Assembly: GCA_965220855.1 (NCBI GenBank)
Contig: CBDCQY010000001.1
Coordinates: forward strand, 2,542,001 to 2,606,000
Reading direction: 5' to 3'
Origin: Bin95 sp965220855
GTDB lineage: Bacteria > Pseudomonadota > Alphaproteobacteria > Bin95
DNA: 64,000 nt
Shown here: positions 35,591 to 44,787 of the stretch, piece by piece
Layout: every line of letters starts with the position of its first letter
Numbering within the stretch: the stretch's first letter is position 1
Made by a program: the position numbers and the translations under genes
Notes under the pieces: model-generated
Told to the model about the DNA's origin: nothing
What the model saw: only the letters and a program-made list of their open reading frames with translations
Databases searched by the model: none

Positions 35591-35758
35591 CCGGTCCCCC
35601 ATATTCATGTCGTACACCCCGGACCCGCCTCTGCCGCTCGGTATGCGCCCGGGGTTCTTTTTTGGAGGCTGGGCTCGGTCGTCACGGTTCGGCCTCGCCG
35701 CCGCTTCGGTCTCGGCGATGCGCCGGAGGCCCCCTCATGGCGGCAGCCCTGGACTGGA

Positions 35759-35799
35759 ATTTGGCCTAATTCAAAATCCGATTTTGAATTAGGCCAAAT
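35759..35799. repeat. Perfect inverted repeat, 19-bp arms, 3-bp spacer
   Basis: Left arm ATTTGGCCTAATTCAAAAT (35759-35777), spacer CCG, right arm ATTTTGAATTAGGCCAAAT (35781-35799), with no mismatch. An outer dyad CTGGAAT (35754-35760) / ATTCCAG (about 35809-35815) extends it imperfectly. The arms are AT-rich in a GC-rich region. There is no T-run after it, so it is not a simple terminator. It lies between the vapC stump and the 3' end of the DUF1223 gene. It may be a mobile palindrome, a protein-binding site or the scar of an element. Confidence 0.9.
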
Positions 35800-35834
35800 G
35801 CCGAACCGATTCCAGCCGCGCCGCAGCCCCGAAC

Positions 35835-36548
35835 TCAGAACTCGATGCGGGCGGCGCCCAGGATGCGGAGCGTGCGGGGGTGCTGCATCAGCAGGGCGAG
35901 GCCGCCCGGTTCGGCGGGCGGGACCTGCACGCTGCGCTCGCCTTCCTGCGCCGCGCCCGTCCAGGGCGGCAGCTCGCTCCGTTCGCGCACCACATGGTGG
36001 TAGGCGAGCTGGCGGCCGGCATTCTCGCCGCGCGGCACGAACTGGTCGAGCCGGCGGGCGTAGCGCAGCAGCAGCACGCGCGCCCGGCCCTCGCCCGCCG
36101 GCAGCGCGTAGCGCAGGCGGCCGGGGGCCAGCCAGGCGAGCCGGGGCGCGAGCCGCTCGCCCGCGCCCGCCGCCGCCTCGGCGAGCGCCGCCTCCAGCCG
36201 GCGACGGTCGTAGCCCGGCACATCGTGACGCCCGTCCACCACCATTTGCGGCGTATAGACATTCGGACGCCCCAGCGCCCCGGCATAGGCGTATTGCCTC
36301 TCCGTGGCGGCCCGGCTGGCGAAGGGGTCGGGCCAGCCGAGCCGGTCCCAGTAATCGACATGGAAGGCGAGCGCGACCACGCCCTCGCGGTCCGCAAGCT
36401 CCGCCAGAATGCGGTCGGCGGGCGGGCAGGAGGAGCAGCCTTGCGAGGTGAACAGCTCCACCACCACCGGCTTCGCCGTCTCGCCCGCCGCCCCGGCCGC
36501 CCAGAGCAGGGCGACCGCCAGCCAGAGCCCGTGCGCCGCCGCCCTCAC
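35835..36548 (-). CDS. DUF1223 thioredoxin-fold secreted protein
   Basis: 237 residues. Signal peptide (LWLAVALLWAAGAAG). VVELFTSQGCSSCPPADRIL carries a CxxC (C-S-S-C) in a thioredoxin-like fold, followed by HVDYWDRLGWPDPFAS and RPNVYTPQMVVDGRHDVPG, all diagnostic of DUF1223. Its function is unknown; an exported redox role is inferred. The GTG start at 36548 overlaps the stop of the cyclase gene (GTGA). Last gene of a TauD / cyclase / DUF1223 operon. Confidence 0.88.
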   Translation of the reverse strand: MRAAAHGLWLAVALLWAAGAAGETAKPVVVELFTSQGCSSCPPADRILAELADREGVVALAFHVDYWDRLGWPDPFASRAATERQYAYAGALGRPNVYTPQMVVDGRHDVPGYDRRRLEAALAEAAAGAGERLAPRLAWLAPGRLRYALPAGEGRARVLLLRYARRLDQFVPRGENAGRQLAYHHVVRERSELPPWTGAAQEGERSVQVPPAEPGGLALLMQHPRTLRILGAARIEF

Positions 36549-37234
36549 TCGAACAGCGCCACAGCGCGGATCGGGCTGCCGGTGCCGCCGCGAATCCGCA
36601 GCGGGAAGCCGATGAAGCGGAAGCGCCCGCGCCCGACCACCGCCTCCAGATTGGCGAGGCATTCCATATGGGTGATGCCGCGCTCGGCGCAGATGCGGTG
36701 CGCGCGATAGTTGAGCTCGCCCTCCGGCGCGGGGCTGACCGCCTCCACCCCGAACATGCCGACGCCTCGGTCCGCCAGCCAATGCACCGATTCCGGCGCG
36801 AGGCCCGGAAAGTCGTGCGCATAGCCGGGCGCGCCGAACAGCCGCCGGTTGACGCCCATGGCGAGCAGCACCGTGTCGCCCGGCTCTATGGTCTCGCCGG
36901 AGGCGGCGAGCGCGGCCTCCATCTCCGCCCGCGTCACCGCATGGCGGAGCGGCGGCTCGCCGAGGTCGAGGCAGAAGGCCGGCCGGTAGAAGCGGTCCAG
37001 CGCCATCTCGTCGATCGACTGAGCCGCCGGGTCGGGGTCGAAATGGCAGAAGGCGTCCACATGCGTGCCGGAATGGTCCGACAGCGAGAGCGCGAGCGCC
37101 TTCGAGGAGAAGGCGAAGCCGCCTGCGGTCTTGGTCTCGGAATGGTCGTTCCAGACCGTCACCACTACCGGCGGATGCGCCGGATGGGCCGGCGTGCGGT
37201 GATGCAGCTCGCGCGAGAGATCGACCAGCTCCAT
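36545..37234 (-). CDS. Cyclase family protein (kynurenine formamidase-like)
   Basis: 229 residues. Metal-dependent hydrolase fold of the cyclase family. The motif LSLSDHSGTHVDAFCHFDPD contains the HxGTHxDxPxH-like metal site (Cys in place of Pro). VLLAMGVNRRLFGAPGYAHDFPGL and MFGVEAVSPAPE follow. Relatives include KynB and isatin hydrolase; which reaction occurs here is not determined. The start codon shares one base with the TauD stop (TGATG), giving tight coupling to an oxygenase upstream. Confidence 0.85.
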   Translation of the reverse strand: MELVDLSRELHHRTPAHPAHPPVVVTVWNDHSETKTAGGFAFSSKALALSLSDHSGTHVDAFCHFDPDPAAQSIDEMALDRFYRPAFCLDLGEPPLRHAVTRAEMEAALAASGETIEPGDTVLLAMGVNRRLFGAPGYAHDFPGLAPESVHWLADRGVGMFGVEAVSPAPEGELNYRAHRICAERGITHMECLANLEAVVGRGRFRFIGFPLRIRGGTGSPIRAVALFE

Positions 37235-38079
37235 CAGACCGGCCGGTCGCCCTCGACCGTCACCCGGTGCATCGAGCGGCGATAGCCGGGATAGTCGTTG
37301 AGCGCGTAATGCTGGGTGCAGCGATTGTCCCAGAAGGCGACCGAGCCGGTCTCCCAGCGGAAGCGGCAGGTATATTCCGGCCGCACCGCCTGGGCGTAGA
37401 GATAGCGGAGCAGCGGGCGGCTTTCCTCGACCGTCCAGCCGTCGATGCGCCGCGTGAAGGCCGCATTGACGAAGAGGCCCTTGCGCCCGGTCTCGGGGTG
37501 GGTGCGCACCACCGGATGCACGCTCTCGATGGTCTCCTCGCGCTCCTCCAGCTTGGTGGAGCGCATCGCATTGCTCTCCTCGCGGCGCTTGCGATCGGTG
37601 AACACATCGGCGCTGTGCACGGCGCGAAGGCCGGCGAGCAGCTCCTTCATGCCGTCGGAGAGCGCTTCGTAAGCGTGATACTGGCTCGCGAACATGGTGT
37701 CGCCGCCGACCGGCGGCGTCTCCAGCGCATAGAGGATGGAGCCGAGCGCGGGCGCCGGCAGGAAGGTCACATCCGTGTGCCAGACGCCGCCGATATTCTC
37801 GCGCGCCTCGGGCTCCTTCAGCACCGGCAGGATCTCCGGATGCCCGTCCAGCGCGCGGTAATAGGGATGGACGTTGAGGTCTCCGAAGCGCCGCCCGAGC
37901 GCCTTGTGCTGCTCGGGGTCGAGCGACTGGTCGCGGAAGAAGATCACCTGATGGTCGAGAAAGGCGCGATGCACGGTCTCGAAGCTCTCGTCGGTCAGCG
38001 GCTCGGCCAGATCGACGCCCAGAATCTCCGCGCCGAGCGCGCCGGCCACGGGCCGGATTTCGATGTGATTGGACTTCAC
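37234..38079 (-). CDS. TauD/TfdA-family dioxygenase (operon with cyclase)
   Basis: 281 residues. Closest by eye to taurine dioxygenase/TfdA: GALGAEILGVDLAEPLTDES, FFRDQSLDPEQHKALGRRFG. Iron ligands are in VWHTDVTFLPAPALGSIL and NRCTQHYALNDY, with the 2-oxoglutarate arginine in YRRSMHRVTVEG. The ATG at 38079 follows GGGAGGAGCGCC. First gene of the three-gene operon with a cyclase-family hydrolase and DUF1223 protein. The substrate is unknown. Confidence 0.9.
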   Translation of the reverse strand: MKSNHIEIRPVAGALGAEILGVDLAEPLTDESFETVHRAFLDHQVIFFRDQSLDPEQHKALGRRFGDLNVHPYYRALDGHPEILPVLKEPEARENIGGVWHTDVTFLPAPALGSILYALETPPVGGDTMFASQYHAYEALSDGMKELLAGLRAVHSADVFTDRKRREESNAMRSTKLEEREETIESVHPVVRTHPETGRKGLFVNAAFTRRIDGWTVEESRPLLRYLYAQAVRPEYTCRFRWETGSVAFWDNRCTQHYALNDYPGYRRSMHRVTVEGDRPV

Positions 38080-38139
38080 GGCGCTCCTCCCTTATGGCTC
38101 CGGTGAAACTCTACCCCATCCCGCCGTTTGCGACCAAGC

Positions 38140-38991
38140 ATGACTCAGCCGGAACTCCGGGGCCGCCTCGACCGGGCGGCCCGACGCCATGAGACGCCCT
38201 GCGGCGACGGTCGGATGGTCTGGCGCGAATGGGGCGCCGGGCCGACCCTGCTGCTGCTCCACGGCTCCTTCGGCTCCTGGACGCACTGGATACGCAATAT
38301 CGAGGCGCTGGCGGCGCGCTTCCGCGTGCTCGCCGCCGATCTGCCGGGCATGGGCGAGAGCGACCCGCCGCCCCTGCCCTTCGACGCCGGCAGCCTGGCC
38401 GACATTATCGTCGCCGGGCTGGAGCGCCTTGCGCCGGAGCCGTTCCATCTGGTCGGCTTCTCCTTCGGCGGCATCGTCGGCGGCCATGTCGGGGTGCGCG
38501 CGCTGCCGCGCCTGATAAGCTACACGGCGATCGGCTCCAACGCGCTCGGCCTGCCGATGGCCGAGAGAGCGCCGCTCCGCAAGCCCAACCGGCGGATGAG
38601 CGAGGCGGAGCTGCTGGAGGTGCACCGCCACAATCTGGCGGCGCAGATGTTCGGCGACGCCGGCCGGATCGACGCCCAGGCGCTCGCCCTGCAAAACGCC
38701 AACACCCGCCGGGCGCGCATCCGCTCCGGGACCATCCCGATGGGCGACAGCCTCGCCCACAGGCTCCGCGAGCTGGCGGCGGCCGGCGCGCCGATCCAGG
38801 GCGTCTGGGGCGAGCGCGACGCGACCGCCGCCGGCCTGCTGGAGACGCGCCGGGCGCTCTTTCGGGCGATCCAGCCCGGCTGCCGCTTTCACATCCTGCC
38901 GGGCGCCGGCCACTGGGCCGCCTATGAGGCGCCCGAGGCCGTCAACCGCATCCTGCTCGACACCCTGCCCCAGATGGAGACCGCCGCGTGA
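38140..38991 (+). CDS. Alpha/beta-fold hydrolase
   Basis: 283 residues. Oxyanion-hole motif LLLLHGSFGSWTHWIRNIE, nucleophile elbow LVGFSFGGIVGGH with Ser at about residue 110, acid in GVWGERDATAAG and His in LPGAGHWAAYEAPE: a complete catalytic triad. The substrate is unknown; esters or lactones are typical. ATG 38140 is preferred to an in-frame TTG at 38128. The TGA stop overlaps the GTG start of the nitroreductase gene (GTGA). Confidence 0.87.
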   Translation: MTQPELRGRLDRAARRHETPCGDGRMVWREWGAGPTLLLLHGSFGSWTHWIRNIEALAARFRVLAADLPGMGESDPPPLPFDAGSLADIIVAGLERLAPEPFHLVGFSFGGIVGGHVGVRALPRLISYTAIGSNALGLPMAERAPLRKPNRRMSEAELLEVHRHNLAAQMFGDAGRIDAQALALQNANTRRARIRSGTIPMGDSLAHRLRELAAAGAPIQGVWGERDATAAGLLETRRALFRAIQPGCRFHILPGAGHWAAYEAPEAVNRILLDTLPQMETAA

Positions 38992-39656
38992 ACGCCCTCG
39001 AAGCCATCGCCACCCGCCGCTCTGTGCGCGCCTTCCGCCCGGACCCGGTGCCGGAAGATGTCGTCCGCCGGATCCTGGAGGTCTCGGCGCGCGCCCCGTC
39101 CGGCACCAACATGCAGCCCTGGAAGGCGCGGGTAGTCACCGGCGCGGCGCGCGCCCGCCTGGTGGAGGCCGCGATCGAGGCGGCCCGCAACGGGGCCGCG
39201 CTCAAGGCCGAATACAAATATTACCCCGACCGCTTTCCCGAGCCCTATCTCTCGCGCCGGCGCAAGGTCGGCTGGGACCTGTACGGCCTGCTCGGCATCC
39301 AGCGCGGCGAGAGCGAGAAGATGCGCGCCCAGCACGCCCGCAACCAGATGTTCTTCGATGCGCCGGTCGGCATCGTCTTCAGCATCGATCGCGTGCTGGA
39401 GATCGGCAGCTGGCTGGATTACGGCATGTTCCTGGAGAATGTCATGGTAGCGGCGCGCGCCTTCGGCCTGCACAGCTGCCCGCAAGTGGCCTGGACGCCC
39501 TTTCACGAGGTGGTGCGCCAAGTGCTGGGGATGCCGGAGGAGGAGGTGGTGGTCTGCGGAATGGCGCTCGGCTATGAGGATGAGGGCGCGGTCGAGAACA
39601 GCCTGCGCACCGAACGCGCCCCGCTGGAAGACTGGGTCACCTTCCACGCTGAGTGA
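38988..39656 (+). CDS. Nitroreductase family protein
   Basis: 222 residues. FMN-dependent NAD(P)H oxidoreductase. FMN-binding RRSVRAFRPDPVPEDVVRRI at the start and SARAPSGTNMQPWKARVV, then LENVMVAARAFGLHSCPQVA, are typical. GTG start at 38988 overlaps the hydrolase stop. The substrate is unknown; possible substrates include nitroaromatics, quinones or enones. Confidence 0.88.
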   Translation: MNALEAIATRRSVRAFRPDPVPEDVVRRILEVSARAPSGTNMQPWKARVVTGAARARLVEAAIEAARNGAALKAEYKYYPDRFPEPYLSRRRKVGWDLYGLLGIQRGESEKMRAQHARNQMFFDAPVGIVFSIDRVLEIGSWLDYGMFLENVMVAARAFGLHSCPQVAWTPFHEVVRQVLGMPEEEVVVCGMALGYEDEGAVENSLRTERAPLEDWVTFHAE

Positions 39657-39694
39657 GAGGTGGGGACGAGGACAGCGGCCGGAAGGATGGCGGA

Positions 39695-39856
39695 GTGACG
39701 GACGAACTGCCGATTTTCTCGACGGATGAGCGGCAGGCGCTTCGAGAGCTGCTGTCCCGCCGACAGACAGGCGACTTCATTTCTGGCGAGGAAATGGACG
39801 CCCGGCTGAAACGGATGTTTGCCGAAAAGAAGCGCGCCCTCGGCGTTTCGGAGTGA
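39695..39856 (+). CDS. Small protein resembling a type II antitoxin
   Basis: 53 residues: MTDELPIFSTDERQALRELL then SGEEMDARLKRMFAEK. The helical, charged profile with F-I-S-G-E-E-M-D resembles the tail of small RelB/ParD-like antitoxins, but the assignment is weak. GTG 39695 has GGAAGGA at a good distance; the frame is open back to 39653 at the nitroreductase stop. A GTG (39853) overlaps its stop as expected for a downstream toxin, but only about 14 bp remain before the end of the convergent SDR gene, so any toxin is lost. Confidence 0.45.
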   Translation: MTDELPIFSTDERQALRELLSRRQTGDFISGEEMDARLKRMFAEKKRALGVSE

Positions 39857-39866
39857 ACCTCCGGCT

Positions 39867-40625
39867 CTACCGCAATCCCCCGGTGACGAAGATGGTGTCG
39901 GCGGTGAGGTAGCTGGCGGCGTCGGAGCAGGCGAAGAGGACCGTCTCGGCGATCTCTTCCGGCTGGGCCATGCGGCCGATGGGGGTTTGCGTGGCGTAGG
40001 CTTCCAGCACTTCGGGGGGCGTGTTGTCGTGGAAGGGCGTTTCCACGATGCCGGGCGAGATCGACAGGCAGCGCACGCCCCGGCTGGCGAACTCCCGCCC
40101 GATGCCGAGCGTCATGGTGTGCACGGCGCCCTTGGACGAGGCGTAGTGCACCGAATTGCCGGCCCCGCCGATGCGCGCCGCCACGCTGGCGATATTGACG
40201 ATCACCCCGCCGCCCCGCTCCAGCATATGCGGCAGGATGGCCTGCGCGCCGTTGAAGGTGCCGCGCACATTGAGGGCGTAGGTGCGCTCCCACAGCTCCT
40301 CCGTGATCTCCAGGAAGGGCTTGCGCGCCAGCGCCGCGCCGGCGGCGTTCAACTCGAACTCGACCCGCCCGAACTCGGCGATCGCCTGGGCCACGGCCGC
40401 ATCGACATCCGCGCGCACGGTCACGTCGCAGGCCGCGAAACTCGCCCGCGCGCCCATCTGGATGACCTGGTTGGCGGTGCGCTCGGCGGCCTCGGCGTCG
40501 ATATCGGCGCAGACCGCATTCGCCCCCTCCCGCGCGAAGGTGAGCGCCGTCGCCCGCCCGATGCCGCTGCCGGCCCCGGTGATCAGAATGGTCTTGTTTC
40601 TGAAATAGTCCGGGTCCCTCGGCAT
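39867..40625 (-). CDS. Short-chain dehydrogenase/reductase
   Basis: 252 residues, classical SDR. TGAGSGIGRATAL nucleotide motif, NIASVAARIGG with catalytic Ser region, YASSK (Tyr and Lys of the active site), and SISPGIVETPFH. D-I-D after the second strand suggests NAD preference. It starts 21 bp after the LivF-like gene and is the last gene of the ABC-transporter operon. The substrate is unknown, probably an intermediate of the imported compound. Confidence 0.9.
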   Translation of the reverse strand: MPRDPDYFRNKTILITGAGSGIGRATALTFAREGANAVCADIDAEAAERTANQVIQMGARASFAACDVTVRADVDAAVAQAIAEFGRVEFELNAAGAALARKPFLEITEELWERTYALNVRGTFNGAQAILPHMLERGGGVIVNIASVAARIGGAGNSVHYASSKGAVHTMTLGIGREFASRGVRCLSISPGIVETPFHDNTPPEVLEAYATQTPIGRMAQPEEIAETVLFACSDAASYLTADTIFVTGGLR

Positions 40626-40646
40626 GAGCCTGTTCCTTCGGTCGAG

Positions 40647-41438
<792 letters not shown>

Positions 41439-41518
41439 CGTTTCATCCCGAGGCCATCCGGTTGAAAGGGGCGGCGGGACCCGCAATGCGGGTCCCGCCG
41501 GACTTCTGCAAGCGCGCC

Positions 41519-42763
41519 TTACTGGCGGCTTGCGTCCGCCTTCAGCAGCTCGACCACCGCTTCGCGATAGCCCTGGAACCAGTCGGTCACGCCGACGAAC
41601 TTGCCGCCCTGGACCTGGAAGACGCGCACCCAGCCGCCGCCTTCATGGTCGAAGGAGGTGATCTCCATCGGCGGCACCAGACCGCCGAGCGTGAAGCCGC
41701 TGATCTGCTCGAAGCCGTTCTTCACGTCCTCGCCGGTGATGTCGCCGGAGCCCTTGGCCTTGACCGCGTTCTCGATCGCCTTCAGGTGGATCGCCGCCGC
41801 GAACACGCCGCGATTGTAATAGACCGTGGAGGCCATCTCCGCCGGCGGCTCCTTGCCTTCGGCCTTGTACATGGCGCGGATCTCGTCCAGCACCGGATAG
41901 TCGGAGCCGACGCCCGCGAACTGCAGCGCGGAATAGCCTTCCATGCGGTCGAAACCGCCGGCGGCCTCGATATCCGCCTCGCCGCCGGCCCACACGAAGC
42001 CCAGCACCTTCTTCAGGTCGTAGCCGGCCCGCTTGAACTCCTTCATCGACACCGACGGCGCGCGCCCGAACAGATGCGAGATCACGAAATCGGCCCGGAA
42101 GCGCCGCGTGATGTCCAGCACCTGGGCGGACATCTCGATGCCCGGAGGCGGCACCGCGAACTCCTGCAGCGTGAAGCCGACCTGGTCGCGCAGCTTGTGC
42201 AGCACCGGCAGCGGCTCGCGTCCGGCGGGGTTGTCGTAATAGATGTAGGCGATCTTCTTGCCGGAGAGATCGCCGCCCAGCTGCCCACGCACATATTCGA
42301 GCGCCGCCGCCGCCTGGCTCCAGTAGGAGGCCGCGATCGGGAAGATGTAGGGGAAGTTCTCGCCATTGGAGGCTGCGGCGGTGCCGAAGCCGGGCGAGGT
42401 TCCCGGAATCTTGTCCTCGGTCAGCTTCTGCGTCAGCGCCTGGGTGTGCGGCGTGCCGTAGAGGCCGATGACCACCGCGCCTTCCTTCTTGTGCAGCGCA
42501 TAGGCCTCCATGCCGGCAGGCACCTTGTATTCGTGGTCGATCTCGATGACCCGAATCATGTTGCCCTCGACCCCGCCCTTGGAGTTCGCCAGCTTCACAT
42601 AGTCGTGATAGCCGGGGCAGAGAAAGGTGCCGACGGTCTGGGTCGGCCCGGTGCGGTCGCATTGCATGCCGATGACGATATCGGCCGCCCCGGCCGAGCC
42701 CGCCACCCCGGCCGCAGCCACCGCGAGGCCCGCGCCGAAGAGCAGTTTGTCGAGACGTTTCAT
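41519..42763 (-). CDS. ABC transporter substrate-binding protein (HAAT family)
   Basis: 414 residues, signal peptide (LLFGAGLAVAAAGVAGSAGA). Periplasmic-binding-protein type 1 domain like LivJ/UrtA and aromatic-acid binders: IVIGMQCDRTGPTQTVGTFL, GVEGNMIRVIEIDHEYKVP and GVFAAAIHLKAIENAVKAKG. It is longer than LivJ, as in binders linked to acyl-CoA synthetases. The ligand is unknown; the adjacent synthetase suggests an organic acid such as an aromatic or fatty acid (inference). ATG 42763 follows GGGAGGACGTGAC. Confidence 0.9.
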   Translation of the reverse strand: MKRLDKLLFGAGLAVAAAGVAGSAGAADIVIGMQCDRTGPTQTVGTFLCPGYHDYVKLANSKGGVEGNMIRVIEIDHEYKVPAGMEAYALHKKEGAVVIGLYGTPHTQALTQKLTEDKIPGTSPGFGTAAASNGENFPYIFPIAASYWSQAAAALEYVRGQLGGDLSGKKIAYIYYDNPAGREPLPVLHKLRDQVGFTLQEFAVPPPGIEMSAQVLDITRRFRADFVISHLFGRAPSVSMKEFKRAGYDLKKVLGFVWAGGEADIEAAGGFDRMEGYSALQFAGVGSDYPVLDEIRAMYKAEGKEPPAEMASTVYYNRGVFAAAIHLKAIENAVKAKGSGDITGEDVKNGFEQISGFTLGGLVPPMEITSFDHEGGGWVRVFQVQGGKFVGVTDWFQGYREAVVELLKADASRQ

Positions 42764-42791
42764 GTCACGTCCTCCCTTCGCGTTTCGAGGG

Positions 42792-43859
42792 CTAGTAGGA
42801 AAACGGCCAGATCCGGAAATAGTTCCGGATGTTCAGCCACAGGCGGTTGAGGCCCTCTGGCTCCACCACCAGGAAGACGATGATCAGCCCGCCGAACAGG
42901 ATGAGGCGGAACTGCGCCGTCACCTGAGCGAGGAAGATCGGGTCGAAGAAGAAGGCGCCGAACGTGTCCATGAAGATGCGGATCACGATCGGCAGCAGCG
43001 TCACGAACACGGCGCCGAAGACCGACCCCAGCACCGAACCCAGCCCGCCGATGATGACCATCGCCAGATAGTCGATGGAAACCACGAGCAGGAACTGCTC
43101 ATAGTTGGCGATGCTGAGATAGTAGGTGTAGAGCACGCCCGCCACGCCGGCGTAGAAGGACGAGATGGCGAAGGCGTAGAGCTTGTAGCGGAAGACGTTG
43201 ATGCCGATGATCTCGGCGGCGACGTCCTGGTCGCGAATGGCGATGAAGGCGCGCCCGACGCGCGAGCGCACCAGGTTCATCGTCGCCACGATGGCGAGGA
43301 TCGCGAACGCCATGAGGAAGAAGTAAAGCTCGATCTCGGTGTCCAGCTTTTCGCCGAAGAAGGTGGGGCGCGGCACCTCGATGGAGGCCTGCACGCCGCC
43401 GGAAATGGCCGGCGTGTGGTTGATGACCCACTCGATGATGAACTGCGCCGCGAGCGTGGCGATGGCGAGATAAAGCCCCTTGATGCGCAGCGACGGGATG
43501 CCGACCAGCACGCCGATCGCCGCCGCCATCAGCCCGCCGGACGGCACCGCCAGCCAGAACGGCCAGTCCAGCTTGGTGATGAGATTGGCGGCGGTGTAGG
43601 CCCCGACCGACATGAAGGCGGCGTGGCCGATGGAGATCTGCCCGGTGTAGCCCAGCAGGATGTTCAGCCCGAGCGCGCCGACGATGGCGATGGCGATCAG
43701 GCAGAGGATCGAGAGGTAGTAGGGATCGAGGACCAGCGGCACCAGCACCAGGAAGACAAGCGCGAGCAGGATGACCGACCACCGCCCGACGGGCAGGGTG
43801 TAGAAGGCCATGTCGCCCTGGTAGGTCGTCTTGAAATAGCCGCTCTCGCGATGGAACAT
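42792..43859 (-). CDS. livM: Branched-chain-type ABC transporter permease, LivM-like
   Basis: 355 residues, about ten transmembrane segments. LSILCLIAIAIVGALGLNIL then YTGQISIGHAAFMSVGAYTA is the LivM signature; RVGRAFIAIRDQDVAAEIIG is also typical. Spaced 6 bp from livH. Operon order on the minus strand is livG, acyl-CoA synthetase, livH, livM, binding protein, livF, SDR. Confidence 0.94.
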   Translation of the reverse strand: MFHRESGYFKTTYQGDMAFYTLPVGRWSVILLALVFLVLVPLVLDPYYLSILCLIAIAIVGALGLNILLGYTGQISIGHAAFMSVGAYTAANLITKLDWPFWLAVPSGGLMAAAIGVLVGIPSLRIKGLYLAIATLAAQFIIEWVINHTPAISGGVQASIEVPRPTFFGEKLDTEIELYFFLMAFAILAIVATMNLVRSRVGRAFIAIRDQDVAAEIIGINVFRYKLYAFAISSFYAGVAGVLYTYYLSIANYEQFLLVVSIDYLAMVIIGGLGSVLGSVFGAVFVTLLPIVIRIFMDTFGAFFFDPIFLAQVTAQFRLILFGGLIIVFLVVEPEGLNRLWLNIRNYFRIWPFSY

Positions 43860-43865
43860 GGCGGG

Positions 43866-44771
43866 TCAGATCCTCTCGATGATCGGCTTGCCGAACAGGC
43901 CGTAGGGCTTGAACATCAGCATGAGGATCATCAGCACATAGGGCGTGAAGTCCTTGGTGCCGCCGCCGACCATCGGGTCGAGATAGCCCGCCGCCAGATT
44001 CTCGACCACGCCGACGATGATGCCGCCGACGATGACGCCGACGATGGAGTCGAGCCCGCCCAGGATCACCACCGGGAAGACCTTGAGGCCGATGATCGCA
44101 AGCTGCGTATCGACGCCCAGCAGGCTGCCCCAGATGACGCCGCCCAGCGCCGCCACCACGCCCGCCATCACCCAGGCGAGCGCGAAATAGCGCTGCACAT
44201 TGATGCCCATCGCCATCGACACCTGGTGGCTGTCGGCCACCGCGCGCATCGCCACGCCCTTGCGGCTCTTCAGGAAGAACCAGCCGAAGCCGAGCAGGAA
44301 GAGCACCGCCGCGCCCGCGCCCAAAAGGTGGATCGGGTTCAGATAGATCAGGTCGCCGAACAGCTTGATCGGCGCATCGTCGATCGGCAGGTTGAGCGCG
44401 CGCGTCTCGGCGCCGAAGAAGAACGGCCCCGCGCCGCGCAACAGCGCCGCCAGGCCGATGGTCGCCATGATGATCGCCACGATGGGCCGCCCGATCATCG
44501 GGCGCAGCACGGCGCGCTCCAGCCCGACATTGAACACCACCATGAAGCCGACCGAGAGCGAGATCGCGAGCCAGAGCGGCCAGCCATAGGCGGCCGCGCA
44601 GGCGCCGACGATGATGCCGGCGATCATCACGAATTCGCCCTGCGCGAAATTGATCGCGTCGGTCGATTTGTAGATCAGCACGAATCCGAGCGCGATCAGC
44701 GAATACATCAGGCCGATCAGGACGCCGGAAACCAGCAGTTCCAGGAAAAAGCCCCAGTGGAAATCTGCCAT
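43866..44771 (-). CDS. livH: Branched-chain-type ABC transporter permease, LivH-like
   Basis: 301 residues, eight or nine membrane segments. LVSGVLIGLMYSLIALGFVL, STDAINFAQGEFVMIAGII and SRKGVAMRAVADSHQVSMAM are the classical LivH motifs. It starts 16 bp after the acyl-CoA synthetase stop and has AGGAGCGCATTCCCG upstream. Confidence 0.94.
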   Translation of the reverse strand: MADFHWGFFLELLVSGVLIGLMYSLIALGFVLIYKSTDAINFAQGEFVMIAGIIVGACAAAYGWPLWLAISLSVGFMVVFNVGLERAVLRPMIGRPIVAIIMATIGLAALLRGAGPFFFGAETRALNLPIDDAPIKLFGDLIYLNPIHLLGAGAAVLFLLGFGWFFLKSRKGVAMRAVADSHQVSMAMGINVQRYFALAWVMAGVVAALGGVIWGSLLGVDTQLAIIGLKVFPVVILGGLDSIVGVIVGGIIVGVVENLAAGYLDPMVGGGTKDFTPYVLMILMLMFKPYGLFGKPIIERI

Positions 44772-44787
44772 CGGGAATGCGCTCCTC

